From: DASZHJ01 sp963735465
Lineage (GTDB): Bacteria > Pseudomonadota > Alphaproteobacteria > ATCC43930 > CGMCC-115725
DNA length: 64,000 nucleotides
Reading direction: 5' to 3'
Assembly: GCA_963735465.1 (NCBI GenBank)
Contig: CAVTLA010000001.1
Location: 1,426,001-1,490,000 of the forward strand
Under the pieces are notes generated by a model. It saw only the letters and a program-made list of their open reading frames with translations. It was not told where the DNA came from and ran no database searches. Below are positions 35,570 through 44,079 of the stretch, in pieces (the stretch's first letter is position 1; every line of letters starts with the position of its first letter). The position numbers and the translations under genes are program-made.

Positions 35570-36148
35570 CTATTTGGCGCTGGAGAGATAGCCGTAGACG
35601 TCGAAGCGCACGTCCAGGATCGGATCCGCGTCGGGGTTCTCGGCGCGGCGCTCCATCGCGCGGACGCGCAGATTGAGATTGTCGATGAAGAGATAGGGCG
35701 ACGACGCCTCGAGCTCATAGAGCACGCGCTGCACCGCGCCCAGGGTCGAGGCCATCTGCCCGCGCACGGTGACGCGTCGCATCTTGCCGTCATCCTCCGG
35801 CGGCAGAACTTGCGTGCTCTTGAGCTCGCCGCGGGCTGCCTCGACGGCGGAGCGCAGCCTGCCCTGCAGCTGCGCCGCCACCAGCGTATCGTTGCTGCCG
35901 GCGAAGAACCCGTCCCTGGCGCCCTGGCGCTGCTGGACCTGCGCCAGCTCGGCCTGCAGCGGCGCCAGCTTCGCTCCGACGCCGCGATAGCGCTGCAGCA
36001 GCGCCGTCATCTGGTCGATCGATTGCGTGGTCTGGGCGTAGTCGTCGATCAGCGGCCGCACCGCGACCACATAGACGAGGAGGACAAGCGCCGCGAGGAG
36101 GGCCAGCGCGAGGCCCCGGCTCGCCAGCGGCGGCAGAGCGGTCTTCAT
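35570..36148 (-). CDS. gspM: Type II secretion protein GspM
   Basis: Bitopic inner-membrane component of the assembly platform, 192 residues, with an N-terminal membrane helix (13-31), a periplasmic coiled-coil (about 35-75) and a small alpha/beta domain at the C-terminus (GAVQRVLYELEASSPYLFIDNLNLRVRAM). It pairs with GspL, and its start overlaps the gspL stop by 4 bp. Sequence conservation in this family is low; the call rests on layout plus the C-terminal motif. Confidence 0.8.
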   Translation of the reverse strand: MKTALPPLASRGLALALLAALVLLVYVVAVRPLIDDYAQTTQSIDQMTALLQRYRGVGAKLAPLQAELAQVQQRQGARDGFFAGSNDTLVAAQLQGRLRSAVEAARGELKSTQVLPPEDDGKMRRVTVRGQMASTLGAVQRVLYELEASSPYLFIDNLNLRVRAMERRAENPDADPILDVRFDVYGYLSSAK

Positions 36149-37236
36149 TTTCCCGCCCCCGGCGTCAAGGTTGCGGCGATGCTGAACTGCTCGCGGTTGC
36201 TCTTCGTGTCCTGGGTCACCGGAGAGCGGAATGCCGCGTTGGAGAAATGCCGGGACTGGTCGAGCCGGGCGATTAGGTCCGAGGCGGAGGCCGCCGCCCC
36301 CGTCATCTGCACGTCCGTGCCGCTGAGCTGCAGATCCGTGAGCCAGGTGTCGTCGCCGAGAGCGTCGGTCAGGAAATAGAGCACGGCGGAATCCGTGGCG
36401 CTCTGCTGCTTGCGCGTGAGCAGAGCATGGCCGTCCTGGATCTGGTCCTCGATCTGGCGCTGCAGCCGCATCGCGGCGTCGGCCTGCTGCTTTGCCGCCG
36501 CGAGCTGCTCCGTCAGCGCCTCCGCCGCGCCGTGGGCGCGCTGGAGGGGCACCAGGAGCGCCGCCGCGGCGAGGGCGATGGTGGCAGCGGCAAGTCCGGC
36601 GAAGACCAGCCGGGTCAGCTTTTGCGTCCGTGACAGCCGCGCTCCCCAGAGCAGGTCATGGGGGCCGCGCGGACCGGAGGCGACCTCGATGCTGTCCGGC
36701 TTGAGTCCGATGCGCTCGGCGAGCTGGCGCAGCTCCTCGACTATAGCGCGCGGCACCACGGTCAGCTCGACCGAGAGACGGCGGCCACCGGAATCGCGGG
36801 CGAGGTTGCGATGGGCGAAGTAGGCCTCGCTGCTCTTGAAGGGTGTCTGCCGGTCGAGCTCGAAGGTGAGCACCTCCGACAGATTCTTCTCGGCGGCCAG
36901 CGGCAGGCTCGCGACGGTGCGCAGCGCCCGGTCCGGCGCCAGGCGGATGGCGATGTGGGCGGCGCGCCGGTGCCAGTCCTGCACGATGCCGCGGATCGCG
37001 ACGGACTCCGACGGGGCTGTCGCCGAGGCCGCAAATCGCGCCAGCAATTCCCGGCGGCTGCCGGCCTCGTAGATCAGCTCCAGCGGCCCGGCAGCCGGAG
37101 CGGCCAGCACCAGCCTCCCGTCCATGTCGTCCAGCATCCGGCGCAGCCGCGACGGCACCAGGGCCTTGAGCTCCCCACCCCACCAACGCAGGCCGGTGGA
37201 AAGAGCGGCGCCCAGAGATCGCGCGACATCACGCAT
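36145..37236 (-). CDS. gspL: Type II secretion protein GspL (PilN-like)
   Basis: Inner-membrane platform protein expected to connect the GspE ATPase to GspM, 363 residues. A cytoplasmic actin-like/PilM-like part (about 40-200, LPLAAEKNLSEVLTFELDRQTPF), a membrane helix near 208-232 and a periplasmic PilN-like domain with coiled-coil (about 240-360) are seen. The ATG at 37236 is preferred over an in-frame TTG at 37245 because neither has a strong ribosome binding site. The 97-bp gap to the gspJ stop is the largest inside the minus-strand operon. Confidence 0.82.
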   Translation of the reverse strand: MRDVARSLGAALSTGLRWWGGELKALVPSRLRRMLDDMDGRLVLAAPAAGPLELIYEAGSRRELLARFAASATAPSESVAIRGIVQDWHRRAAHIAIRLAPDRALRTVASLPLAAEKNLSEVLTFELDRQTPFKSSEAYFAHRNLARDSGGRRLSVELTVVPRAIVEELRQLAERIGLKPDSIEVASGPRGPHDLLWGARLSRTQKLTRLVFAGLAAATIALAAAALLVPLQRAHGAAEALTEQLAAAKQQADAAMRLQRQIEDQIQDGHALLTRKQQSATDSAVLYFLTDALGDDTWLTDLQLSGTDVQMTGAAASASDLIARLDQSRHFSNAAFRSPVTQDTKSNREQFSIAATLTPGAGK

Positions 37237-37333
37237 GAGAAACAACCCGACGGCAAAGCGCTGGCAGACGGGTCACCGTAACAATCCTAGATGACGCGAC
37301 GGTGACGCCAGCGCGCCGCAACATTCCAATCCC

Positions 37334-37978
37334 TCAGCGGGCCGCCGCGGCGGTCTCGGCGAGGCGCGGCGCCACGATCAGCTCCGGCCCCTGCCGCCCG
37401 TCGGCGAAGGCGATGCGGAGCCGGACCAGGCCCGGCAGTGCCGTCGCGTCCTGCCAGCGGTCATGCCAGGCCGGCGTCTCTCCATCTGCCAGCGCGCCGA
37501 AGTAGGAGAGGTCGATCGCGGCGACACCATCGAGGAGCACACTGCCGCCGCCACCGGGAGGTCCGGACTCCCGGCCCGCGGTCTGCACCGCTTCCCAGCG
37601 GACGAGCAGGTGCCGCTCCTCCACGCCGACGCGGAGCCAGTGGAATCCGCCGTGGGCGAGATAGGCCGGCGGCAAGGTGACGAACTCGAGGCGGTCCGGC
37701 GCGCCGTCGAAGGCGACGGTCGGCTGGCTGTCGGAACCTTGCATCGGCAACGGCTGTGCTCCGGCGAGCTGCTGACGCAGGAACCCCTCCGCGAGCGCCA
37801 GGCTGGAGGCCCGCTCGATGGTGTCGGTGCCCAGCGCCACCGCCCGGTTGCCGAAGCGCAACCCGCCGAACAGGAAGACCGACAGCAGCGCGAAGAGCGT
37901 CAGCGCCACCACGGCCTCGACCAGGGTGAACCCGGCCGATGGCGAGGGCCGCGAATTATTGCGCAAGCTGCGGTCCAA
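37334..37978 (-). CDS. gspJ: Type II secretion minor pseudopilin GspJ
   Basis: Minor pseudopilin of 214 residues. A leader ending at Gly16 precedes FTLVEAVVALTLFALLSVFLF with Glu5 conserved, so it is processed by the prepilin peptidase coded at 42306-43043. The C-terminal T2SSJ-like region includes ERHLLVRWE and GVAAIDLSYFG. The start is TTG at 37978 with GGAG 8 bases upstream, overlapping the 3' end of gspI by 23 bp. Confidence 0.85.
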   Translation of the reverse strand: MDRSLRNNSRPSPSAGFTLVEAVVALTLFALLSVFLFGGLRFGNRAVALGTDTIERASSLALAEGFLRQQLAGAQPLPMQGSDSQPTVAFDGAPDRLEFVTLPPAYLAHGGFHWLRVGVEERHLLVRWEAVQTAGRESGPPGGGGSVLLDGVAAIDLSYFGALADGETPAWHDRWQDATALPGLVRLRIAFADGRQGPELIVAPRLAETAAAAR

Positions 37979-38411
37979 GGCGAAGACTCCGCAGGGAGAC
38001 GGAACGGTCCTGGCGGCCCTCGTGCCAAGTTACGGTGACGCGGACGTCGTAGGGCACCGCATAGAGGGCCGAGGTGTCGGCGGCGATGTGCTCGGTGGTG
38101 CGGCGCACCGCCGTGGTGATCCGGAAGGGATCGCGATCGGTGGTTCGCTCCTCTCCGTCGTGCATCGGCACGCTTTGCCCGAGTTCCTCCAGCGCCGATT
38201 GGGCTGCGAGCACCGCCGAAACCTCGTCGCTGGACCGGTGGCTGCTCTCAAGGCCGCCGGTCAGCACCTGCAGCAGCAGAACCATCAGCACCGCCGTGAT
38301 GGTGAAGCCGACGAGGATCTCCAGCAGCGTGAAGCCCCCGGAGTTACTGCGTCGCGAGCGTCGCGGACTCCCCGACCGAGATGCGCCCGCTGAGCCAGTC
38401 CACGAATACAT
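37956..38411 (-). CDS. gspI: Type II secretion minor pseudopilin GspI
   Basis: Minor pseudopilin of about 151 residues. The leader ends at Gly26 and is followed by FTLLEILVGFTITAVLMVLLLQVL with Glu5. The only in-frame ATG upstream of the motif (38411) lies 68 bp inside gspH, giving a long basic leader; the true start could be nearer. The position between H and J is canonical for gsp operons. Confidence 0.82.
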   Translation of the reverse strand: MYSWTGSAGASRSGSPRRSRRSNSGGFTLLEILVGFTITAVLMVLLLQVLTGGLESSHRSSDEVSAVLAAQSALEELGQSVPMHDGEERTTDRDPFRITTAVRRTTEHIAADTSALYAVPYDVRVTVTWHEGRQDRSVSLRSLRLGPQLAQ

Positions 38412-38802
38412 CCGAGTGCCTTTCTCCCTGGATCAGGGTCACGTGACCGCCGGTCGAGCTGCCATCGGGAAAGAACCTGATGTCGCCGGTCTCGCCGTCG
38501 ATGCGCTCGCCCGCTGTGGTCAGCAGCGCCAGGCGGATGCCCTTCGGCACCGTGCGGGCGCCGCGCGCGCCGCTCCAGCGGAGGACGCCGTGGGCGACGT
38601 CCACCAGCAGCGCCTCGGAACGATCCTGCGTCATGGCGAGGCTACGGGTCTGGCGCAGCGCCGCGGCGACCTCGCGCACCGTGGCCTTGAACTCCGCCCG
38701 GTCGCGGCCGCCGCTCAGGAGCGGCGGCACCAGCGCCGTCGCCAGAGCCAGGATGGCGAGCACCACCACCAGCTCGATGAGGGTGAAGCCGCGCTCTTCC
38801 AT
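38344..38802 (-). CDS. gspH: Type II secretion minor pseudopilin GspH
   Basis: Minor pseudopilin, 152 residues. A very short leader MEERG precedes FTLIELVVVLAILALATALVPP with Glu5 conserved. The C-terminal part has the GspH beta-rich layout (ALLVDVAHGVLRWSG, GDIRFFPDGSSTGGHVTL, FVDWLSGRISV). It starts 6 bp after the gspG stop, with GAGG just upstream. Confidence 0.88.
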   Translation of the reverse strand: MEERGFTLIELVVVLAILALATALVPPLLSGGRDRAEFKATVREVAAALRQTRSLAMTQDRSEALLVDVAHGVLRWSGARGARTVPKGIRLALLTTAGERIDGETGDIRFFPDGSSTGGHVTLIQGERHSDVFVDWLSGRISVGESATLATQ

Positions 38803-38808
38803 CCCGCC

Positions 38809-39285
38809 TCACCAATTACCGATGGCGGGCTTGTCCGCAGCGGTGCCGGTGGGCGCCTCTGGGCCCACGGAATAAAGATCGTATTCGCCGTGCTCGCCCG
38901 GGAAGCGATAGACGTAGGGATGTCCCCAGGGATCCGCCGGCGCGTTTTTCTGCTTGATGTAGGGGCCGGCCCAGCGGTCGGCGCCGGGCGGCGCCTGCAC
39001 CAGGGCCTGCAGCCCTTCCTGCTGCAGGGGATAGCGCGACATGTCGAGGCGATAGAGGTCGAGGGCGGCGCCGATGTTCTGGATCTCGATCTTCGCCGCG
39101 TCGACCTTGGCGCGGCCGAGGTATTTCAGCACCTGGGGCGAGACCAAGGCCACGATGAGGGCGAGGATGGCGAGCACCACCAGCAGTTCCACCAGGGTGA
39201 AGCCGGCGTCGCGCCGCGCGGCGGAGGCTGTGGGCTTAGTGGTATCGATCGACAAATTCTCTCCTCGCATGACGGTTTGGCTCAT
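38809..39285 (-). CDS. gspG: Type II secretion major pseudopilin GspG
   Basis: Main subunit of the pseudopilus, up to 158 residues. The cleavage site lies before FTLVELLVVLAILALIVALV, followed by KVDAAKIEIQNIGAALDLYRLDMSRYP and the calcium-site region GPYIKQKNAPADPWGHPYVY. The ATG at 39285 overlaps the gspF stop by 4 bp, but an in-frame TTG at 39255 has GAGGAG about 5 bases upstream and gives a shorter, more typical leader, so it may be the true start. Confidence 0.93.
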   Translation of the reverse strand: MSQTVMRGENLSIDTTKPTASAARRDAGFTLVELLVVLAILALIVALVSPQVLKYLGRAKVDAAKIEIQNIGAALDLYRLDMSRYPLQQEGLQALVQAPPGADRWAGPYIKQKNAPADPWGHPYVYRFPGEHGEYDLYSVGPEAPTGTAADKPAIGNW

Positions 39286-40502
39286 GTCGCAAGCTCGTAG
39301 ACGCTCAGCACGGCGGTCAGGATCGAGCCGATCACCACGGCCACCACGACGCCGAGCGCGATGGTGATGCCGGGCACCAGGAGCGCCAGCATCCGCTCGA
39401 CGCTCCGCCGCCCTTCCTGCTCGTAGATCTCGGCGACCTTGAGGAGCATCTCCTCGAGGCGGGCGGTTTCCTCGCCGACCCGGATGAGCTGGATCGCGAG
39501 CGGCGGCGCGATGCCGGTCTGCGCCAGGGGATCGGCGATCCCCTTTCCTTCCTTGACCCGCTCGGCGACGCCGGCGAGGGCCTCGGCGACGGCCGCATTG
39601 CCCACCGCCTCCCGCGAGATGGCGAGCGCCGCCAGCGCCGGCACGCCGTTTTTCAGGAGCGTGCCGAGGGTGCGGCAGATGCGGGCGATCTCGACCTTGG
39701 TCACGAGATCGCCCAGCAGGGGCAGCCGGAGGACCCGCCGATCCCAGAGGCGGCGGCGGGTCGGGCTGCGGGCTTCACGGATCGCGAAGATGACCATCGC
39801 GGCGAGCGCCAGCAGGATCGCCCACCAATAGGCCTGGAGGCCGTGCGAGATCGCCAGGACCGCGGTAGCAGAGAATGGGAGGGTGGCGCCGGCCTGCTCG
39901 AACAGCGGCTCGAAGCGCGGCACCACGAAGCCGAAGAGGATGCCGACCGAGCCCAATCCCGTCAGCAGCACGATGAGGGGATAGATCAGCGCCGAGCGGA
40001 TCTGCTCGCGGGCCGCGTCAGCCCTCTCCAGAAACTCGCCGAGATGCCGGAGCGTGGTGTCGAGAGAGCCGCCGGCTTCGCCGGCCCGCACCATGCCGAT
40101 ATAGAATTTCGGGAACATGTCGGCCTGGGCCGCCATCGCATCGGCGAGGGAGCTGCCGCCGCGGACCTTGTCGAGGATGCGCCGCAGCCGGTCGCGGTCC
40201 CGCGGCCGCGCCACCACCTTCTCGGCAACCTCAAGCGCGCGATCGAGGGCGAGGCCGGCGTGGAGCAGCGTGGCAAGCTGCTGGGTCAGGAGCGCGAAGT
40301 CCCGCGCCGGCGGCGCGCCCCGGCGCTTGATCTCGAAGGCGAGCACGCGGGAGAGCAGCGACTTCCCCGTCGTGTCGGCGCGGATCGGGACGTGGCCGAG
40401 CCCGTGCAGGTACTCGATGACGGCGGACTGGCTCTCTGCCTCGATCTCACCGGCGACGGCCTCGCCGGCGGCGTTCACGGCCTCAAAGTGAAAGGTCGGC
40501 AT
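39282..40502 (-). CDS. gspF: Type II secretion inner-membrane platform protein GspF
   Basis: Polytopic platform protein, 406 residues, with the two T2SSF domains (about 70-190 and 270-395) and three membrane helices (near 170-190, 220-240 and 375-400). Typical motifs are FALLTQQLATLLHAGLALDRAL, GGSLADAM and RICRTLGTLLKNGVPALAAL. The start gives MPTFHFEAVNAAGE, the family N-terminus. It begins 2 bp after the gspE stop and ends in an ATGA overlap with gspG. Confidence 0.95.
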   Translation of the reverse strand: MPTFHFEAVNAAGEAVAGEIEAESQSAVIEYLHGLGHVPIRADTTGKSLLSRVLAFEIKRRGAPPARDFALLTQQLATLLHAGLALDRALEVAEKVVARPRDRDRLRRILDKVRGGSSLADAMAAQADMFPKFYIGMVRAGEAGGSLDTTLRHLGEFLERADAAREQIRSALIYPLIVLLTGLGSVGILFGFVVPRFEPLFEQAGATLPFSATAVLAISHGLQAYWWAILLALAAMVIFAIREARSPTRRRLWDRRVLRLPLLGDLVTKVEIARICRTLGTLLKNGVPALAALAISREAVGNAAVAEALAGVAERVKEGKGIADPLAQTGIAPPLAIQLIRVGEETARLEEMLLKVAEIYEQEGRRSVERMLALLVPGITIALGVVVAVVIGSILTAVLSVYELAT

Positions 40503-40504
40503 GA

Positions 40505-42220
40505 TCAGACATCGCGGGTGACGCGGAAGACTTCCTCGATCGACGTCACGCCCGCGCGCGCCTTGGCGACGCCGTCCTCGTACATGGAACGCATTCCCTC
40601 CTGGAGTGCCACGCGATGCAGCTCGCCGGATTCCGCGTGCTTGAGGACGAGGCGGCGGATCGTATCCGACATGGTCAGCAGCTCCATCACGGCGACGCGG
40701 CCGGAGTAGCCGGTGCCGCTGCAGAGCTCGCATCCCCGGGGGCGATAGAACCGCGCCGGCCGCCCGTCGGCGGCGGGTTGGAGACGGAGTTGCGCCGCGA
40801 GCTCCGGCAGCACGTCGTAGCCCTCGCGGCAGGCCGGGCAGAGCCGGCGCACCAGGCGCTGCGCCAGCACGCCGGTGATGGTGGACGTGACGAGATAGTC
40901 GTCGACGCCCATGTCGAGGAGCCGCGTCACCGTGGCGGCGGCGCTGTTGGTGTGCAGGGTCGAGAGCACGAGGTGGCCGGTGAGCGCCGCCTGGATTGCG
41001 ATCTGCGCGGTCTCGAGATCGCGGATCTCGCCGATCATGATGATGTCAGGGTCCTGGCGCAGGATAGAACGCAGGACCTGGGCGAAGCTGAGGCCGATCT
41101 GCGGCTTGATCTGCACCTGGTTGACGCCCTCGAGCTGGTACTCGATGGGGTCCTCGACGGTGAAGAGCTTCTTCTCCGGTGAATTGAGGCGCAGCAGGCT
41201 GGTGTAGAGCGTCGTGGTCTTGCCGCTGCCGGTGGGCCCGGTCACCAGCAGAATGCCCTGGGGCCGCTCCAATACGCCGAGGAAGGGCGGCAGGGTCTGT
41301 GCGCTGAAGCCGAGATCGCCGAGATCCTCCACCAGGCTGGTGCGGTCGAGGATGCGCATGACCACGCTCTCGCCGTGCAACGTCGGCACGCTGGAGACGC
41401 GGAGATCGTAGTCGCGGCCCTGGATCGCGGTGCGGATGCGGCCGTCCTGGGGCAGCCGGCGCTCGGCGATGTTGAGCTTCGCCATGATCTTGACGCGGGA
41501 GATGATCGCCGCCCGCAGCCGCGCCGGCGGCGACGCCGCGTCGTGGAGCATGCCGTCGATGCGGTAGCGGACGGCGAGCCGGCTCTGGAACGGCTCGATG
41601 TGGATGTCGGAGGCGCGCTGCTCGATGGCGCGGGTGATCAGCTGGCTGACGAGGCGGATCACCGGGCCTTCGCTGGCGAGGTCGCGGAGGCGATCGACAT
41701 CCTCCAGCAGATCCTCGTCGCTGCCCTCGGCCACGGTCTCGGGCGGCTTGGCCGCCTCGGCGCGCTCGCTGTCGAAGAGGCGCGCTTGCGCCGCCTCCAG
41801 CTCCGAAGGGAGCGCGATCTGCCGCAGCACCGGCCGCCCCGCCGCCATCTCCAGAGCCTGGGCCGCGTAGCTGTCCAGCGGATCGGTCATGGCCACGACG
41901 ATGCCGTCGGTGGTCTCCGCCAGCGGCAGCACGCCGACCTGGCGCAGGAACTTCCGGCTGATCTTGTCCTCAAGGATGATGGCGTCGGGATAATCCGGGA
42001 GCGTGACCAGGGGCAATCCCAGCTCTAGCGCCAGCGCCTCCACCACGTCGCGCTCGCTGACCAGGCCGAGCTTGATCAGCAGGGTCTCCAGCCGCTCCGC
42101 GCTTGCCGCGCGCAGACGCAGCGCGCGGTCGGCGGCGGGCTGGTCGAGCTTTCCGGTATCGACCAGGCGCTCGATCAAGGATTGCTCGAAGGCCCCGCGG
42201 TCGATTCCATTCCCCAGCAT
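40505..42220 (-). CDS. gspE: Type II secretion ATPase GspE
   Basis: Hexameric cytoplasmic ATPase powering pseudopilus assembly, 571 residues. An N-terminal MshEN-type domain (about 25-150) precedes the ATPase core with Walker A GPTGSGKT (328-335), the Asp box, Walker B region RQDPDIIMIGEIRD and the His box TGHLVLSTLHTNSA. A four-cysteine zinc loop (CPAC and CELC) lies near 460-505, as in GspE/PilB. The start at 42220 lacks an obvious ribosome binding site; the frame is open further upstream but that would enter the peptidase gene region. Confidence 0.95.
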   Translation of the reverse strand: MLGNGIDRGAFEQSLIERLVDTGKLDQPAADRALRLRAASAERLETLLIKLGLVSERDVVEALALELGLPLVTLPDYPDAIILEDKISRKFLRQVGVLPLAETTDGIVVAMTDPLDSYAAQALEMAAGRPVLRQIALPSELEAAQARLFDSERAEAAKPPETVAEGSDEDLLEDVDRLRDLASEGPVIRLVSQLITRAIEQRASDIHIEPFQSRLAVRYRIDGMLHDAASPPARLRAAIISRVKIMAKLNIAERRLPQDGRIRTAIQGRDYDLRVSSVPTLHGESVVMRILDRTSLVEDLGDLGFSAQTLPPFLGVLERPQGILLVTGPTGSGKTTTLYTSLLRLNSPEKKLFTVEDPIEYQLEGVNQVQIKPQIGLSFAQVLRSILRQDPDIIMIGEIRDLETAQIAIQAALTGHLVLSTLHTNSAAATVTRLLDMGVDDYLVTSTITGVLAQRLVRRLCPACREGYDVLPELAAQLRLQPAADGRPARFYRPRGCELCSGTGYSGRVAVMELLTMSDTIRRLVLKHAESGELHRVALQEGMRSMYEDGVAKARAGVTSIEEVFRVTRDV

Positions 42221-42305
42221 TGTCAATCCAGTTCCCACCCGCGGCGGGCCGACGCTAGCACCGGTTTTTGAAGCTTCTGTGACGGTCGGCCGTGGCAACT
42301 GCTCA

Positions 42306-43043
42306 CTAGTTGAGCGGGCCGTAGAGCCAGACGAGCCAGATGCCGAGGCAGAGGCCGGGCCCGAAGGGAATACGCCGGTCGAGGGCCACGCCACCGCGTC
42401 GCCACCCCTCCAGCAGCACCCAGCCCAGGGTCGCCATGCACGCCAGCAGCAGCACGCTCGGCAGCCCCTGCCACGCGACCCAGGCGCCTCCCGCCCCCAA
42501 CAGCTTGGCGTCGCCGAGGCCGAGCCCGTCGCGGTGGCGCAGGCGGCGGTAGATCTCCCGCGTCCCCGCCAGCACCGCGACACCGGCGCCGGCGCCGATG
42601 AGGCGGGCCATCAGGTCATCGGGGGATTCGAGAACGGCAACGGCGAGGCCAACGATGGCGAGCGGCAGCGTCAGCGCGTCGGGCAGCAGCCCTTCGCGGA
42701 TGTCGATGGCCGCCAGGGCCAGCAGGCACCAGGCAAGGCCGCAGCTGATCCAGAGATCCGCTCCCGCCGTGGCGCTCGCCGCCCAGGCCGCCAGGACCAG
42801 GGCAGCGATCTCGATCGCGGGATAGAAGCCGCTGACGGTGCCGCCGCAATGCCGGCAGCGCCGGCCGGCGGCAATCCAGCTCGCGATCGGCACGAGATCG
42901 CCGGCACCGAGCGTGTGGCGGCAGGCGTCGCAGCTCGAGCGGCCCCAGAGGGCGCTGCGTCCGTCTGTCGAGCGGGTGACGAGGGTGCCGACGAAGCTGC
43001 CGGCAAAGGGCGCCGCGGCCACCGGCAGGAGCCAATAGGGCAT
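42306..43043 (-). CDS. gspO: Prepilin peptidase (GspO/PilD-type)
   Basis: Aspartic membrane peptidase that removes the pseudopilin leaders and may N-methylate the new ends, 245 residues. The N-terminal zinc-binding tetracysteine (CDAC, CRHC) lies in a cytosolic loop; catalytic aspartates are expected in AAIDIREGLLPD and GLGLGDAKLLG. About seven hydrophobic helices are seen. It is the first gene of the minus-strand gsp operon, 85 bp before gspE, so the whole pseudopilin set and its peptidase are probably co-expressed. Confidence 0.92.
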   Translation of the reverse strand: MPYWLLPVAAAPFAGSFVGTLVTRSTDGRSALWGRSSCDACRHTLGAGDLVPIASWIAAGRRCRHCGGTVSGFYPAIEIAALVLAAWAASATAGADLWISCGLAWCLLALAAIDIREGLLPDALTLPLAIVGLAVAVLESPDDLMARLIGAGAGVAVLAGTREIYRRLRHRDGLGLGDAKLLGAGGAWVAWQGLPSVLLLACMATLGWVLLEGWRRGGVALDRRIPFGPGLCLGIWLVWLYGPLN

Positions 43044-43105
43044 CCGGCCTTGTTAGCCGCCAAGCATGACGGCGGCGTGACAGCGCTTGCGCGAAGGGCG
43101 CGAAC

Positions 43106-43726
43106 CTAGTCGCTATAGGGCAGCCGGTCGGCGCCGGGATAGGCCTGCTGCATCTGGCGCAGGACCGTGTCGGCGGCGTAGTCCGAGGGGCCGGGCGCGT
43201 GCAGGAGGGCGATCTCGATGCTGGCGTGGGCCTGGAGCCAGGGCGGCGTGCCGGAGTGATTGCACTCGGCGAAGGAGTGCGAGTAGTCGGCGGCAAAGCC
43301 GCCGAGGGAATGCCTTGCGTCGGTCTGATAGGAGGACTGGAACGGGCCGCAGGGCGTCGCGGTGTTGTAGGCCGTGCCGGGATGGGTGTTCACCTCCGCC
43401 TGCCGGTCGGTAAGGCGGAAGCCTTCGTAGCCCGCCGATTTCGCCAGCAGCGCCGCGCGCCAGATCGCGAGATCGGACGCCTGCTGCAGCGCCGCCGCGG
43501 TGCTGCGCTCCGCCTCGGGACCCGCCGCCGCGATGTGACGGGGCCCCTGATAGGTGATGGCGTAGCGCTGCTCGCCCAGCGGCTTCTCGGAATAGCCGTA
43601 GTCGTGGCTGGAATCGATCGGCGCCAGCAACGGCGGACTGGTCTCGAGCTGACAGGCCGCCAGCAGCGACGCCGCCGCGAGAGCGACGGCAAAGCCGCGG
43701 AATTGAGCTCGGGGGACCAGCCGCAT
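43106..43726 (-). CDS. Lipoprotein of the CC0125/CC1285 type
   Basis: Predicted lipoprotein of 206 residues; the lipobox LLAAC is at about residues 21-25. The segment YGYSEKPLGEQRYAITYQG followed by ASDLAIWRAALLAKSAGYEGFRL matches the layout of the alphaproteobacterial CC0125/CC1285 lipoprotein family, whose function is unknown. GGAGG 8 bases upstream supports the ATG at 43726 over the in-frame GTG at 43741. It lies 62 bp upstream of the prepilin peptidase gene on the same strand, so it may be transcribed with the gsp operon. Confidence 0.72.
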   Translation of the reverse strand: MRLVPRAQFRGFAVALAAASLLAACQLETSPPLLAPIDSSHDYGYSEKPLGEQRYAITYQGPRHIAAAGPEAERSTAAALQQASDLAIWRAALLAKSAGYEGFRLTDRQAEVNTHPGTAYNTATPCGPFQSSYQTDARHSLGGFAADYSHSFAECNHSGTPPWLQAHASIEIALLHAPGPSDYAADTVLRQMQQAYPGADRLPYSD

Positions 43727-43819
43727 CGACGTCGCCTCCACAGAGCGCGAGAGGGTCGGACTGCCCTACCCTCTACCCGAAATCCGATGGTAAGGCCAAG
43801 GCGGCTGTCGCCGCCCGCG

Positions 43820-44011
43820 CTACTTGCCGGCGGCGATCGCCACCGCCGCGTCGGCCTTGCCGCCGGTCCCGGCCTCCAGGCGCTTCAGCGCCTTGGCAAC
43901 GTAGTTGTCGCGCCGGCCGGCACCGCCGAGCTTGTGCAGCCGCTCCGCCATCCGCGCCACGCGATCCACCGATACCTGAATCTCTTTGTCTTTCGCCTTG
44001 AACTTCGGCAT
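43820..44011 (-). CDS. Small conserved-looking hypothetical protein (63 residues)
   Basis: Basic 63-residue protein beginning MPKFKAKDKEIQVSVDRV. GGGGAG with a 5-base spacer stands before the ATG, and codon use matches the neighbours, so I regard it as real. A central helix (ARMAERLHKLGG) and an Ala/Lys-rich tail are seen, without membrane segment or known motif. Function unknown. Confidence 0.55.
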   Translation of the reverse strand: MPKFKAKDKEIQVSVDRVARMAERLHKLGGAGRRDNYVAKALKRLEAGTGGKADAAVAIAAGK

Positions 44012-44079
44012 GAGGTCTCCCCTTTGTCAGCGAGTGCGGCAGAGCCCGTAGCACGGGCGGTCGGCCAGGGAAAGAGGGC

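Noticed and set aside
42003..43109. Plus-strand 368-codon frame opposite the prepilin peptidase gene
   Set aside because: Mirror frame; the opposite strand has the tetracysteine and aspartate motifs of the peptidase.
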